This document shows, piece after piece, positions 55,178 to 64,000 of a stretch of 64,000 bases of DNA. The notes under the pieces are model-generated. The model had not been told where the DNA came from and ran no database searches. It saw only the letters and a list, made by a program, of their open reading frames with translations. Where the stretch lies: positions 188,999-252,998 of the forward strand of contig NZ_KZ454936.1 of assembly GCF_002797315.1 (NCBI RefSeq), read 5' to 3'. How positions within the stretch are numbered: position 1 is the stretch's first letter; every line of letters begins with the position of its first letter. The DNA comes from Bacillus sp. FJAT-44742 (GTDB taxonomy: Bacteria > Bacillota > Bacilli > Bacillales > Marinococcaceae). The position numbers and the translations under genes were made by a program.

Positions 55178-55414
55178 TTAGTGGACAAGCTTGCTGGAAA
55201 AGGATAAGTGCTGCACTGGCGGGAAGGGATGGATATTATGAATATCATCAAAATAGTACTGCTTTAGTGAAAACTCGCGGTCATTATTATATTCAAGTAA
55301 AAAGATTTTTGTGTTTCCCAGACTGCAGAGAATACCAGAAGTTCCTCGTCCGTTTTTTAACGCAATCCCTACAGGTTCACCAATTAAATATTGAGCTTTT
55401 TTGTACCACTTCAT
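55178..55414 (-). CDS. Small conserved-looking protein, Sm-like pattern
   Basis: A 78-residue protein with AGAGGTG seven bases before the ATG at 55414 on the minus strand. The core LIGEPVGIALKNGRGTSGILCSL, then IFLLEYNN and FDDIHNIHPFPP, has the strand-turn-strand rhythm of Sm-like or SH3-like small barrels and resembles short proteins seen in other Bacilli. Function unknown. Confidence 0.58.
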   Translation of the reverse strand: MKWYKKAQYLIGEPVGIALKNGRGTSGILCSLGNTKIFLLEYNNDREFSLKQYYFDDIHNIHPFPPVQHLSFSSKLVH

Positions 55415-55586
55415 TTCTTTTCACCTCTTATTGTTATCGTATGACATTTCATTAGTAAGGAGCGCCTATTCTTTAATATTTGTCTTTGTTTTTCCGTCCT
55501 GTCTTGACAAAAAAAGAATTTCCTATTATGTTTAACGTTGTGCTTCAACGCATAAAAGCGTTCAAGCAGTGATAATGGAGGTAAAT

Positions 55587-56975
55587 ATGGAAAATCAAAA
55601 ACAATTGCCATCAGTTACAAGAATAGAAGCATTATTGGTCATTTTAGTTATTCTATCACTTATAGGAACGGCTCTTATCGTATTTGAGGCGCCTCCACAT
55701 GTCCCTATTTTTACAGCGTTTGTATTTTTGGTTGTATATGCTTTTATAAAGAAAGCACCCTGGAAAAGGGTAGAGGAAGGGATTGTGGAAGGGGTATCAT
55801 CTGGTATAATTCCTATGTTAATCTTTATGTTTATTGGCGTGCTTATCAGTATATGGATGAGTTCTGGCACTATACCTACGTTGATTCACTATAGCTTCCA
55901 AGTTGTCTCTGTGAGCTATTTTCTTCCTAGCGTATTTATTGTTACAGCCATAGTGGGAGCATGCGTAGGAAGCTCCTTTACGACAGCTTCAACGATTGGT
56001 GTTTCCTTCATGGCATTGGGAAGCCTCCTTGGCTTTGATCTAGCCATGGTGGCCGGCGCTGTAGTTTCTGGCGCTTTAGTAGGAGATAAAATGTCTCCGC
56101 TCTCAGATACGACAAATCTCGCTGCATCTGTAACAAGGGTAGATTTGTTTGAACATATTAGACATATGATCTGGACTGCAGTTCCTGCTTTTGGTGTCAG
56201 CCTGTTGTTATTCATATTAATTGGGAGAACCGAAGCAGAGGTAGAAACTGCCGGTGTAAATGAACTTATGGCTGAACTAACAGAGGTTTCCCTTATCAGC
56301 CCGATTGCTTTACTCCCTGCAGTAGTTATTATTCTTCTGGCTATAAAGAGAACTCCAGCTTTGCCGACAATGTTAGCAGGGATTGCAGCTGCCTTTCTTA
56401 TTGCTTTAATTATGCAGCCGCAATATACGATCGAAAACTATATTTCATTCATTCAGGATGGCTACACAGCTGAATCAGGAAATGAACAAATTGATGCCTT
56501 GCTCACAAGAGGCGGTATTCAAGACATGATGTGGCCTCTTTCACTATTAGTATTAACATTAAGTATGGGTGGCTTATTAAATAAACTCGGTATCATTGAA
56601 AAGCTTCTTGAAACCATTCGGGCTTTAGTGGCTTCAACCGGGCGTCTCGTATTATCAACCGTGGTTACAGGAATGGGAATTAATATAACTCTTGGGGAGC
56701 AATACATGTCAGTGATTCTGACTGGGAAAGCTTATGAAAAACAGTATGAAGAACTTGGGCTAAAGAGAAAAAACCTCTCAAGAGCGTTAGAAAACGGAGG
56801 GACTGTAATAAATGCTTTAATTCCTTATGGAGTAAGTGGGGTGTTTATGGCAAGTGTTCTTGAGGTGGATGTGCTGAGTTATTTACCTTACGCGTTCTTT
56901 TGTTTGCTTTGCCCTATAATAGCCGTCATATATGGTTTTACCGGTTTAACTATGGAAAAAACGGAAGAAAAGTAA
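55587..56975 (+). CDS. nhaC: Na+/H+ antiporter NhaC family
   Basis: A 462-residue antiporter with about 11-12 helices. Family landmarks are FTAFVFLVVYAFIKKAPW, CVGSSFTTASTIGVSFMALG, GALVGDKMSPLSDTTNLAAS (ion-site region) and the late MGINITLGEQYMSVILTGKAY. It exchanges Na+ for protons and supports pH and salt homeostasis. ATG at 55587 follows GGAGG with a 6-base gap. Confidence 0.9.
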   Translation: MENQKQLPSVTRIEALLVILVILSLIGTALIVFEAPPHVPIFTAFVFLVVYAFIKKAPWKRVEEGIVEGVSSGIIPMLIFMFIGVLISIWMSSGTIPTLIHYSFQVVSVSYFLPSVFIVTAIVGACVGSSFTTASTIGVSFMALGSLLGFDLAMVAGAVVSGALVGDKMSPLSDTTNLAASVTRVDLFEHIRHMIWTAVPAFGVSLLLFILIGRTEAEVETAGVNELMAELTEVSLISPIALLPAVVIILLAIKRTPALPTMLAGIAAAFLIALIMQPQYTIENYISFIQDGYTAESGNEQIDALLTRGGIQDMMWPLSLLVLTLSMGGLLNKLGIIEKLLETIRALVASTGRLVLSTVVTGMGINITLGEQYMSVILTGKAYEKQYEELGLKRKNLSRALENGGTVINALIPYGVSGVFMASVLEVDVLSYLPYAFFCLLCPIIAVIYGFTGLTMEKTEEK

Positions 56976-56982
56976 TGAAGCA

Positions 56983-57013
56983 AAGGCTCCTGGGATATAA
57001 CAGGAGCCTTTTA
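56983..57013 (+). terminator. Terminator of nhaC
   Basis: AAGGCTCCTG and CAGGAGCCTT form a 10-bp stem with an 8-base loop and a T-rich tail. Confidence 0.88.
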
Positions 57014-57209
57014 TTATCAGCAAAAAATATTTGGTTGTTAAAAAAGGATTTCTCACAAGTGAATAGAGTGTTTTCTTTAGCAATCAGCAATTATAAACCG
57101 TGATGATACCAGTAAAAAGAAAAGTAAAGGATAAATACAGGATATTTCATGTTTTATCTCTGTTAGTTATATACTTACCATAAAGAATATAGAAAAAGGA
57201 GGGAACAAG

Positions 57210-57611
57210 ATGCTAATAACAATGGAAGATGAACTTATTTATATTTATTTTCAAGGAAAAGCTTCAAAAGACCTCCCTATAGGTACTTATCCAGATGTAA
57301 ATGGCTACCTCCTTTATTCGGAAGACAATAAATGGTTGGGATACCGGCTCATGAGAACCGTTAGAGACCATGAGTCTATTACTATTCCAAAGATAAAAAA
57401 GATTGACTATCCACTTTTCAGTGGAAGTGTGGAAGATGCAGAACGATATGTAGAATTGAAATTCGATAAGGATACCCCAATAAAGGAAATGCATGAACAA
57501 GAATGTCTTGTTGACTTTAATGAATATGGGATATTCGGTATTGAAATCATTAGAAAACCAGAGAATCCCCAGGGGAAAGATGAATTAGTAAAGTATTTTA
57601 TCGAACCTTAA
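57210..57611 (+). CDS. Hypothetical protein
   Basis: A 133-residue soluble acidic protein. ATG at 57210 has AAGGAGGG upstream with good spacing, so it is likely real. The C-terminal stretch CLVDFNEYGIFGIEIIRK recalls the DUF2283 pattern (D-x-x-x-x-G-x-x-GIEI), but the rest does not match clearly. No catalytic motif is visible. Confidence 0.6.
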   Translation: MLITMEDELIYIYFQGKASKDLPIGTYPDVNGYLLYSEDNKWLGYRLMRTVRDHESITIPKIKKIDYPLFSGSVEDAERYVELKFDKDTPIKEMHEQECLVDFNEYGIFGIEIIRKPENPQGKDELVKYFIEP

Positions 57612-57743
57612 AAGAGACTGAACTCAAGTCAATGGAATAACAAGAAGAATATTTTAGAAAGTGAGGAAAAAAAGAATAGTACGATGGGCTTTTATCAACT
57701 ATAATAATGAAGGGCAAAAGTATTAGTAAGGGAGAGAAGTGCT

Positions 57744-57878
57744 TTGTTTCAACGCATTCTTGTTGGTTTTCTTTTCGCACTTGTGGCAGTCTTTGTTGTT
57801 ATTTATGTAAATGATTCACCTGATTCCTATTCTATAGACGGTGATACAAAGATAGAGACATTCGAACTAACTGAATAA
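57744..57878 (+). CDS. Small single-helix membrane protein
   Basis: A 44-residue open frame from TTG at 57744, with AGGGAG about 8 bases upstream. It has one membrane helix (ILVGFLFALVAVFVVIYV) followed by an acidic extracytoplasmic tail of about 22 residues. It ends just before a hairpin (57891-57926), which supports it as a short transcription unit. Family unknown. Confidence 0.5.
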   Translation: MFQRILVGFLFALVAVFVVIYVNDSPDSYSIDGDTKIETFELTE

Positions 57879-57890
57879 TCCTGTAACTCA

Positions 57891-57935
57891 AAGCCTTGCT
57901 TATCTGGAGACCTGGATATCAAGGCTATTTTATTA
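57891..57935 (+). terminator. Terminator-like hairpin after the small membrane protein
   Basis: AAGCCTTG and CAAGGCT pair around a long loop with an internal TCTGG/CCTGGA element, followed by a T-rich stretch. Confidence 0.65.
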
Positions 57936-58073
57936 TGTTTAGCTTTTTCTATGAATATACTATCAAGAAAGAAAAAAAGGGAATGATCAAATGGCTATAT
58001 ATATATAGTTGTAAATGATAAAATATGGGGGTTGAGGAATAAAAAACCTACCATTAAAAGGCAGGGATAGTAT

Positions 58074-59522
58074 ATGGATATAGTAACAATTTTATTAGGG
58101 ATTCTCTATTTATTAAATATTATCTTTGCAGCTGTGGTTATCTTCATAGAAAGAAGAGATGCTGGGGCCACTTGGGCCTGGGTACTGATTCTTTTCTTTG
58201 TCCCAGTGGCTGGATTTATTTTGTACCTTATCTTCGGCCAGAACTTAAGCCGAAAAAGATTGTTTGACTGGGATGATATTAAGAAAATAGGGATAGAGGA
58301 CCTAATTAACAATCAAACAGCTAACATCCGAAATCCTGATTTCTTCTTTAAAGAATCATACGTTAATGATTATCGAAACCTTATCTACATGCATTTGATA
58401 AATAATGATGCTGTCTTAACAGAAGGGAACAGCGTTGATATTTTTTTGGATGGAGAAGAAAAGTTCGCTTCTCTTTTAAAAGATATTGAACAGGCAAAAG
58501 ACCACATTCATCTTCAATATTATATCTTTCGTAATGATGGACTGGGAGGACAGATCATCGATGCCCTAGCAAAAAAGGCAGAAGAAGGGGTAAAGGTACG
58601 CGTTTTATATGATGACATGGGATCTAGGCTCCTTACGAAAAAAGATTTTAAAGCGATGACACAAGCTGGTGGGGAAGTGGGGATTTTCTTTCCGTCGCGC
58701 ATCCCGTTTATTAACCTTCGCTTAAACTATAGAAATCACCGAAAGCTTGTTATTATTGATGGGGAAATTGGTTATGTCGGAGGGTTTAACGTTGGGGATG
58801 AATATTTAGGGCTAAGTAAGAAATTTGGTTATTGGCGTGATACTCACTTGAAGCTCAAAGGTGAGGCTGTAAATGCGATTCAAACCAGGTTCATTCTGGA
58901 TTGGAACCAGGCATCCAAGAGTGCTTCAATTAATTATCAAGATCGGTATTTTCCCCCAAAAAAACCAGCAGGGGATGTAGCTGCCCAAATTGTTTCTAGC
59001 GGACCGGATTCTGAATGGGAGCAAATAAAAAATGGGTATATTAAAATGATTCATTCCGCCCGCAAATCTATATATATTCAGACACCGTATTTCATCCCCG
59101 ATGCAAGCTTACTTGACACTTTAAGAATCGCTGCACTCTCTGGAAAAGATGTATCTATTATGATTCCAAATAAACCTGATCACCCATTTGTATATTGGGC
59201 TACATACTCCTATATATTTGAGATGCTTAAAGCTGGGGCCAGGGTTTTTATTTATGAAAAAGGATTTATTCATGCGAAAACACTTGTTGTGGATGGAAAG
59301 GTAAGCTCTGTTGGCACGGCAAATATAGACGTGAGAAGTTTTCGGCTTAATTTTGAAGTAAATGCTTTTTTATACAATGCTCAAACGTCAAAAGAACTTG
59401 CCTTAGCCTTTGAAAATGACATTAAAGACTCCAGGGAATTAACAAAGGAACTCTATGCTAAAAGATCAGTCTGGATTAAGTTTAAAGAGTCCATCGCAAG
59501 ACTGCTTTCACCAATACTATAG
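58074..59522 (+). CDS. cls: Cardiolipin synthase
   Basis: A 482-residue phospholipase D-superfamily enzyme that joins two phosphatidylglycerols to cardiolipin. Two N-terminal membrane helices precede two HKD motifs: HRKLVIIDG at 222 and HAKTLVVDG at 400, each followed by the usual Gly-rich strand (GGFNVGDEY; VGTANIDVRS). ATG at 58074 has only a weak GGGAT ribosome site. Confidence 0.93.
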   Translation: MDIVTILLGILYLLNIIFAAVVIFIERRDAGATWAWVLILFFVPVAGFILYLIFGQNLSRKRLFDWDDIKKIGIEDLINNQTANIRNPDFFFKESYVNDYRNLIYMHLINNDAVLTEGNSVDIFLDGEEKFASLLKDIEQAKDHIHLQYYIFRNDGLGGQIIDALAKKAEEGVKVRVLYDDMGSRLLTKKDFKAMTQAGGEVGIFFPSRIPFINLRLNYRNHRKLVIIDGEIGYVGGFNVGDEYLGLSKKFGYWRDTHLKLKGEAVNAIQTRFILDWNQASKSASINYQDRYFPPKKPAGDVAAQIVSSGPDSEWEQIKNGYIKMIHSARKSIYIQTPYFIPDASLLDTLRIAALSGKDVSIMIPNKPDHPFVYWATYSYIFEMLKAGARVFIYEKGFIHAKTLVVDGKVSSVGTANIDVRSFRLNFEVNAFLYNAQTSKELALAFENDIKDSRELTKELYAKRSVWIKFKESIARLLSPIL

Positions 59523-59529
59523 ACTTGTA

Positions 59530-59709
59530 TTAAATAAGAGCAGTCAGTTTATGATTTAGGTCAGTCAGCTCTTGTTCAATTTCAGTGAGCTGGCTTTCGG
59601 CCTTTTCCACACCACGTCCTACGGATTCCAACTTTTCAATATCTCCTTGCACCCTTATGTAATCTACCTTCAACATTTGAATTCTGTCTTCAATTTCTTT
59701 TCTACTCAT
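59530..59709 (-). CDS. SE1832-like small coiled-coil protein
   Basis: A 59-residue helical protein (MSRKEIEDRIQMLKVDYIRVQGD, then EKLESVGRGVEKAESQLTEIEQELTDLNHKL) with heptad repeats over its whole length. Start ATG 59709 follows GGAGGG on the minus strand with a 9-base gap; upstream in-frame codons lie before the ribosome site. It matches the look of a small uncharacterised Firmicutes family named SE1832. Function unknown. Confidence 0.65.
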   Translation of the reverse strand: MSRKEIEDRIQMLKVDYIRVQGDIEKLESVGRGVEKAESQLTEIEQELTDLNHKLTALI

Positions 59710-59861
59710 ATAACTTTCCCTCCCTATAATATTTGTCATACCCTTTGAAGTTATCATAGGGAGGATAGATTCACAATAAAAGATTGAACGATTGCAAGGT
59801 AAAAAAAGAGAGATTATTTCCCGAGAAATATGTCAAAAGACCACAAAGGATGAAGCTTATT

Positions 59862-61697
59862 TTAAAAGACATGGCCTGTTGACTTCAAATCGGTAATGAT
59901 TTTTTTTAATGAGCTGTTATTTGTTTCGAAAAAATGAGAAAAGGGGCACCCTTGTCTCTTTATTCTTTGTATGACTTTCTCCATGGTAAAGCTTTCTACA
60001 TCAAGTCCTTCTTCAACTTCCTCCCAAAAAAGGGGAGCAGCCACAAGAGCTGATTGATTGCCTCTGAGAGAGTACGGAGCAATAATGGTTTTCCCTTTGC
60101 GATGTTGAATATAATCAACATAAAGCTTGTTACCCCTATTCTTTTTTAAGCGCTCTATGGTAAATAATTCTGGAGATTGTTTAACAAGGAATGCTGCGAT
60201 AAACGAATTGAACTGTTCAGTGTCTTCCCAAGTGAAAGATTCCTTTTCTAAAGGAAGATATACTTGAAGACCTTTATTTCCTGAAAACTTCACAAAGCTT
60301 GTGAGCTGAAGGGTATCAAAGATTCTTTTTAACTCTTTCGCTGCTTTTACTGCCAAGGAAAAGAATTCCCGGGAGGGAGGGTCCAGGTCAAAAACGATTT
60401 CACTTACAAAATCTGAGTGGACTGTTTGAAAAGGCACATGATACTCGATAGCGAGCTGATTGCTTAACCATAACAATGTTTCTGCAGAGTTACAGACAAT
60501 AAAAGAAGTTCCTTCATGATTAGATGTTTGTACGTACTCAGGGGCATAATCAGGGCATTGTTTTTGATAAAAGCTTTCGCCATACATTCCATGGGGGTAA
60601 CGAATGACTGTAAGAAGCCTTCCCTTTAAATAGGGAAGCAGTAAAGGAGCGATCTCTCTCATATAACGAAGGTAATCCATTTTCAGGATGAGAGGAGTGC
60701 TCCACAAGGGCTTGTCTATACTGGTAACTGGGACGTTTTGAGGAAGCTGGATCTCATCTAACAGCATTTGTTCATACGTACACTCTTCAGGCTCTGAATC
60801 CAGTAAAAAACGGTTGAAATATGGTTCTCTTAGTTCCTGTTCTCCTCTCTCTAAGTAGTTAACTTCTACACAAATAGAGGGAGAAATAGCATACATATTT
60901 TTATTATGATGATAGCCGTTTTTCTTAATAATCTGGTTTAGAATCTCTTTGTCCTTCTTTCCTAACCCATGAAGAAAAGAACCAGCTTTATACACTTCTT
61001 CTCCCTTGAATACACCGATATCGTAGTACTGATTTTCTGAATTGTATCCTGTAATAAAGCATTTAACCAGACGCCAATTTTTCCATTTCACCCAGTTGTT
61101 TGAACGATTCTTCTCCCACTTGCTTTTTTTGTGTTTTGCTACAATTCCTTCGCCTTGGCATTCGAGTACCTGGTGCAGAGCTTCTTTTCGGCTCTGGGAA
61201 GGTATGGACTGGAGAAGCCTGGTAAAGGTCATTGTAGGGCATGTCGGAAAGTCTGCTTCTTGAAAAAAATCTTCCAGTTTCTTTTTTCTTTTCTCATAAG
61301 GAGAATCGGTAATCGAAGAGCCTCGGTAAATTAATAAGTCAAAAGCGAGAAAGTAAACCGGACGCAGTATTACTGCTTTTTGGATAGAATTCGCTGATCT
61401 CATTCTTCCTCTTTTTTGGACTTCTGAAAAAAGTGATTTCCCATCGTTTCCTAGAACGGAAATTTCTCCATCTAACAAAAAAGGAGAGTGGGATGTTAAA
61501 GTTTTGTCATTAGCTGACAAAAAATCAATGATCTCTGGAAATAATTTTGATAAATCTTTACCGGTTCTGCTTATGAAAGAATACTGCTTATGCGAGGACC
61601 AATGTAACTGAGCTCGAAAGCCGTCATACTTCACCTCGTAAGCCCACTGAGTGCTTTCTGGCAGGTCTTTGTAAAGGACAGGAAGCATTATCTTCAT
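59862..61697 (-). CDS. ligD: DNA ligase D (LIG-POL type)
   Basis: A 611-residue ATP-dependent ligase, exactly the length of B. subtilis LigD. The N-terminal ligase domain has motif I YEVKYDGFRAQ with the nucleotidyl lysine at 23, LLDGEISV and EGIVAKHKKS (motif IV-V). The C-terminal primase-polymerase domain shows VFDLDPPS (metal-binding acidic pair) and FVKFSGNKGLQVYLPL. There is no 3'-phosphoesterase domain, as in other Bacilli. Divergent from ku 130 bases away; together they carry out non-homologous end joining, in Bacillus mainly in spores. Confidence 0.94.
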   Translation of the reverse strand: MKIMLPVLYKDLPESTQWAYEVKYDGFRAQLHWSSHKQYSFISRTGKDLSKLFPEIIDFLSANDKTLTSHSPFLLDGEISVLGNDGKSLFSEVQKRGRMRSANSIQKAVILRPVYFLAFDLLIYRGSSITDSPYEKRKKKLEDFFQEADFPTCPTMTFTRLLQSIPSQSRKEALHQVLECQGEGIVAKHKKSKWEKNRSNNWVKWKNWRLVKCFITGYNSENQYYDIGVFKGEEVYKAGSFLHGLGKKDKEILNQIIKKNGYHHNKNMYAISPSICVEVNYLERGEQELREPYFNRFLLDSEPEECTYEQMLLDEIQLPQNVPVTSIDKPLWSTPLILKMDYLRYMREIAPLLLPYLKGRLLTVIRYPHGMYGESFYQKQCPDYAPEYVQTSNHEGTSFIVCNSAETLLWLSNQLAIEYHVPFQTVHSDFVSEIVFDLDPPSREFFSLAVKAAKELKRIFDTLQLTSFVKFSGNKGLQVYLPLEKESFTWEDTEQFNSFIAAFLVKQSPELFTIERLKKNRGNKLYVDYIQHRKGKTIIAPYSLRGNQSALVAAPLFWEEVEEGLDVESFTMEKVIQRIKRQGCPFSHFFETNNSSLKKIITDLKSTGHVF

Positions 61698-61827
61698 TAC
61701 TAATCACCTTCAACGATAAAGTAACTGAATCATCATGATGGATGAGGATATGATATTTATTATGGATTAATGAATGGATTGATATCCTTCTGGTGCAAAA
61801 TAACGCAAAAAAGAAGGGGGCGTATTT

Positions 61828-62661
61828 GTGCATACAATCTGGAAGGGAAGTATAAGCTTTGGACTAGTTAACATACCAATCAAACTTCATGCAGCAACAG
61901 AAAATAAAGACATCTCATTAAGGACTCTTCATAAAAAATGTCATACACCCATCAAGTATGAAAAGGTATGTCCAGTATGTGAGGAAGAAGTCAATACGGA
62001 AGAAGTTGTGAAAGGGTATGAAATTACAGATGGGAAATTTGTTGTGTTTGAGGAGAAAGAGCTTAAAGAAATAAGAAAGCCAAATGAAGAAAAAGCAGTA
62101 GAAATTGTGGATTTCATAAATATAGATGAGATCGATCCCGTCTACTTTAATAGAAGTTATTTTATGTCACCAAATGATGGAGGGGCTAAAGCATACTCTT
62201 TATTAAGGAAATCCCTTAAGGAATCCGGCCGTGTAGGCCTGGCCAAAATCATCATTCGCTCTAAAGAGCAGATGGCTGTCATCCGCGAGTACAACAATAC
62301 TCTTTTAATGGAAACGATACATTTTCCCGATGAAGTCAGAAATGCAGAAGAAGTTCCTAACATTCCAGCCGAGGATAATATTACGAAAAAAGAGCTGGAT
62401 ACAGCCAGTTTACTAATCGATCAGCTGACAACCACATTTGAGCCAGGTAAATATGAGGACGATTACCGTAAGAAACTCCAAGAATTAATAGAAGCAAAAA
62501 GAGCCGGAAAAGATGTAGTAACTCGCACAGAAAAAGAAGAACCTTCTAACGTTACGGACTTAATGGAAGCTCTCCAAAGATCCGTAGATAAGAATAAGGA
62601 AAGTAAAACCAAAAAGAAATCAGGAAAGAAAAAGTCTACACCTAGCAAGAAAGCTCAATAA
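61828..62661 (+). CDS. ku: Ku protein (NHEJ)
   Basis: A 277-residue bacterial Ku, which forms a ring on broken DNA ends and recruits LigD. It starts HTIWKGSISFGLVNIPIKLH, with a zinc-finger-like CHTPIKYEKVCPVC segment, and ends in a lysine-rich tail that tunes DNA binding (KTKKKSGKKKSTPSKK). GTG at 61828 follows AAGGGGG. Confidence 0.94.
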   Translation: MHTIWKGSISFGLVNIPIKLHAATENKDISLRTLHKKCHTPIKYEKVCPVCEEEVNTEEVVKGYEITDGKFVVFEEKELKEIRKPNEEKAVEIVDFINIDEIDPVYFNRSYFMSPNDGGAKAYSLLRKSLKESGRVGLAKIIIRSKEQMAVIREYNNTLLMETIHFPDEVRNAEEVPNIPAEDNITKKELDTASLLIDQLTTTFEPGKYEDDYRKKLQELIEAKRAGKDVVTRTEKEEPSNVTDLMEALQRSVDKNKESKTKKKSGKKKSTPSKKAQ

Positions 62662-62697
62662 AAGAGGCCTGTGTAGTCAGGGAACAGGATCTAACAT

Positions 62698-62729
62698 CTA
62701 AAGCGGAATAACTGATTTTTCCGTTTTAG
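62698..62729 (+). terminator. Terminator-like hairpin after ku
   Basis: CTAAA-x-CGGAA pairs with TTCCG-x-TTTAG about 40 bases after the ku stop. The T tract is short. Confidence 0.6.
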
Positions 62730-62821
62730 ATTTAGTCAATAAAAGAAAGCCCTTTCATATCCTGTGAAGGTGTTGTAATATGTTACTAACACATGTTGAA
62801 TAATGAAACAGGGTGAAAGAA

Positions 62822-64000
62822 ATGGAAAAAATCCTAGTCATAGCTCCCTACTCTGGGTTAGCCGATGTATTTAACGAAGTTAAGCAAGAGCATAACAAAA
62901 ACATTGATATTCAAATTGGTAATCTAGAGGATGGGGTAGAGTTAGCAAAAGCAGCAGAATCAAATGGGTACAATATTATTATTAGCAGGGGAGCAACAGC
63001 AAAAATGATTCGTGAAAACTGCTCCTTACCTGTAATCAACATAAATATTACAGGATATGACATTTTGAGAACAGTGGCTCTAATGAAAGGGTATCAGGGG
63101 AAAATTGGAATCATGAGTTATTTTAATGTAATTCATGGTGCCGATTCAATAAGTAAATTGCTAGATATTGACCTTACATTTTTACCTATCAATACACAAA
63201 GTGATATAAAAAAAGAGCTTGATAAAGCTTGGAAGGATGGCGTGCAAGTAATTATTGGTGATGTAATATCAACCACTGAAGCGGAAAAGATGGGACTTCA
63301 CGGTGTCTTGATTAATAGTGGAAAAGAGGCATGTATAGAAGCTATAGAAGAGGCTGAGGAAGTATTTTATTATCAAAGATTAGAAGTCAGGAAGCTGTTA
63401 ACTCTTGTGAGTAACATAGAGGAAGGTGTTTTTCTAACGAGCAGATCAGGAGAATGCATACAAGCAAACTCTAAAGCATGTACTCTTTTGGGAGTGGAGC
63501 CAGACACTCTTCTGCACAAGAATATAAATAAGGTATCCTCCTTTCTGGATATTAGCCAGACATCATTACAGCAAAAGACGGAGGAATTAGAAATACCATA
63601 CAATGGAAGGGCGATACATGTACGAAAGGTACCAGTTGTAGAGAAGTCAGTGGTCATTGCTGTCTTTGTGTTCGTAAAACCTTCACCTGCTGCTCTTGGA
63701 ATACAAAGAAAAAGAGGAAGAGTAGTTAATTATAGCCAACCATACACTCACTTTAATCATGTCGTTGCTAACTCTGAAAAAATGAGTCATGTAATTAGCT
63801 CCGCGAAAAAATTAAGCAAATCAAACCTGCCACTTCTTATTTATGGAGAACACGGCAGTGGGAAAACAGTGTTAGCGCAAGCCATCCATAATGAAAGCTC
63901 TAGGACAGGAGGATTTGTTACGGTATCTTGTCGGGGTTCCAATGCTGAGGAACTAGATGAAATTTTATTTGGCAGGGACAAGGGTGCTTATCCTCGTTCA
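62822..64000 (+). CDS. PrpR_N-type regulator, partial at the right edge
   Basis: An open frame from ATG 62822 (GGGTGA upstream) to the window end, 393 codons seen. It is a paralogue in layout of the regulator at 19934: PrpR N-terminal domain (ILVIAPYSGLADVF, IIISRGATAKMI, GYDILRT, VIIGDVIS, INSGKEA), a PAS-like segment (GVFLTSRSGECIQANSKA), then an AAA+ start with intact Walker A (GEHGSGKT). At the position of the sigma-54 loop GAFTGA it reads GAYPRS, so contact with sigma-54 is doubtful. The HTH lies beyond the window. Confidence 0.8.
   Translation, partial: MEKILVIAPYSGLADVFNEVKQEHNKNIDIQIGNLEDGVELAKAAESNGYNIIISRGATAKMIRENCSLPVININITGYDILRTVALMKGYQGKIGIMSYFNVIHGADSISKLLDIDLTFLPINTQSDIKKELDKAWKDGVQVIIGDVISTTEAEKMGLHGVLINSGKEACIEAIEEAEEVFYYQRLEVRKLLTLVSNIEEGVFLTSRSGECIQANSKACTLLGVEPDTLLHKNINKVSSFLDISQTSLQQKTEELEIPYNGRAIHVRKVPVVEKSVVIAVFVFVKPSPAALGIQRKRGRVVNYSQPYTHFNHVVANSEKMSHVISSAKKLSKSNLPLLIYGEHGSGKTVLAQAIHNESSRTGGFVTVSCRGSNAEELDEILFGRDKGAYPRS

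Noticed and set aside
1-64000. CRISPR arrays, tRNA or rRNA genes, and prophage modules.
   Set aside because: No regularly spaced repeats, no tRNA or rRNA-like sequence and no phage structural genes were seen.

Overview
The window is low-GC DNA from a spore-forming member of the Bacillaceae (Firmicutes). The evidence is the combination of strong AGGAGG-type ribosome sites, many GTG and TTG starts, and genes typical of the group: sda, sinR/sinI, sigO-rsoA-yvrJ, yfmL, yfmR, cshA, pbpC, a ligD/ku pair of Bacillus type and a CbiH60-type cobalamin operon. Acidic proteins and an NhaC-type Na+/H+ antiporter hint at a salt- or alkali-tolerant lifestyle, but genus cannot be settled by reading alone.

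Layout. 1-7.5 kb: transporters (TSUP, AEC, AbrB-type, CstA), an M20 amidohydrolase, a cold-shock gene and a DUF4064 membrane protein. 7.5-9.2 kb: a decayed IS1182-type element; a 618-bp internally deleted relative lies at 19.3 kb. 9.2-19.3 kb: nucleic-acid functions (topB, yfmL, cshA, yfmR) plus a SIMPL protein, a fatty-acid desaturase and a small sda gene that is easily missed. 19.9-27.0 kb: a nickel-pincer-cofactor locus, KdgT-type permease-larA-larE-larB-larC, divergent from a PrpR_N-type regulator whose AAA+ module has lost its sigma-54 hallmarks. 27.4-29.7 kb: a stand-alone C-terminal half of 3-dehydroquinate synthase II, then thiM and thiE separated by a REP/MITE-like repeat. 30.6-44.0 kb: a cobalamin riboswitch and a 13-gene anaerobic cobalamin operon (cbiH60-X-J-C-D-[ECF S]-ET-L-F-G-A-P-adenosyltransferase).

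44-64 kb: YihY, a PanE-like reductase, a two-part sigma factor locus (sigO-yvrJ-rsoA) next to a PBP3-type penicillin-binding protein, a second cold-shock gene, a cupin protein and a Sin region with two SinR-family repressors and two separate SinI-like antirepressors. Then come nhaC, small proteins, cardiolipin synthase, the divergent ligD/ku NHEJ pair, and a second PrpR_N-type regulator running off the right edge.

How the genes work together. The lar cluster looks self-sufficient for import of a hydroxy-acid, its racemisation or epimerisation by LarA, and cofactor assembly by LarB, LarC and LarE. The cob operon runs from sirohydrochlorin to adenosylcobyric acid under riboswitch control, but lacks lower-ligand genes (cbiB, cobU, cobS, cobT) here. 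The Sin and Sda proteins are likely parts of the biofilm/sporulation decision. The most interesting regions are the lar locus with its atypical regulators, the expanded Sin locus, the orphan DHQS-II domain and the orphan ECF S protein in the cob operon.
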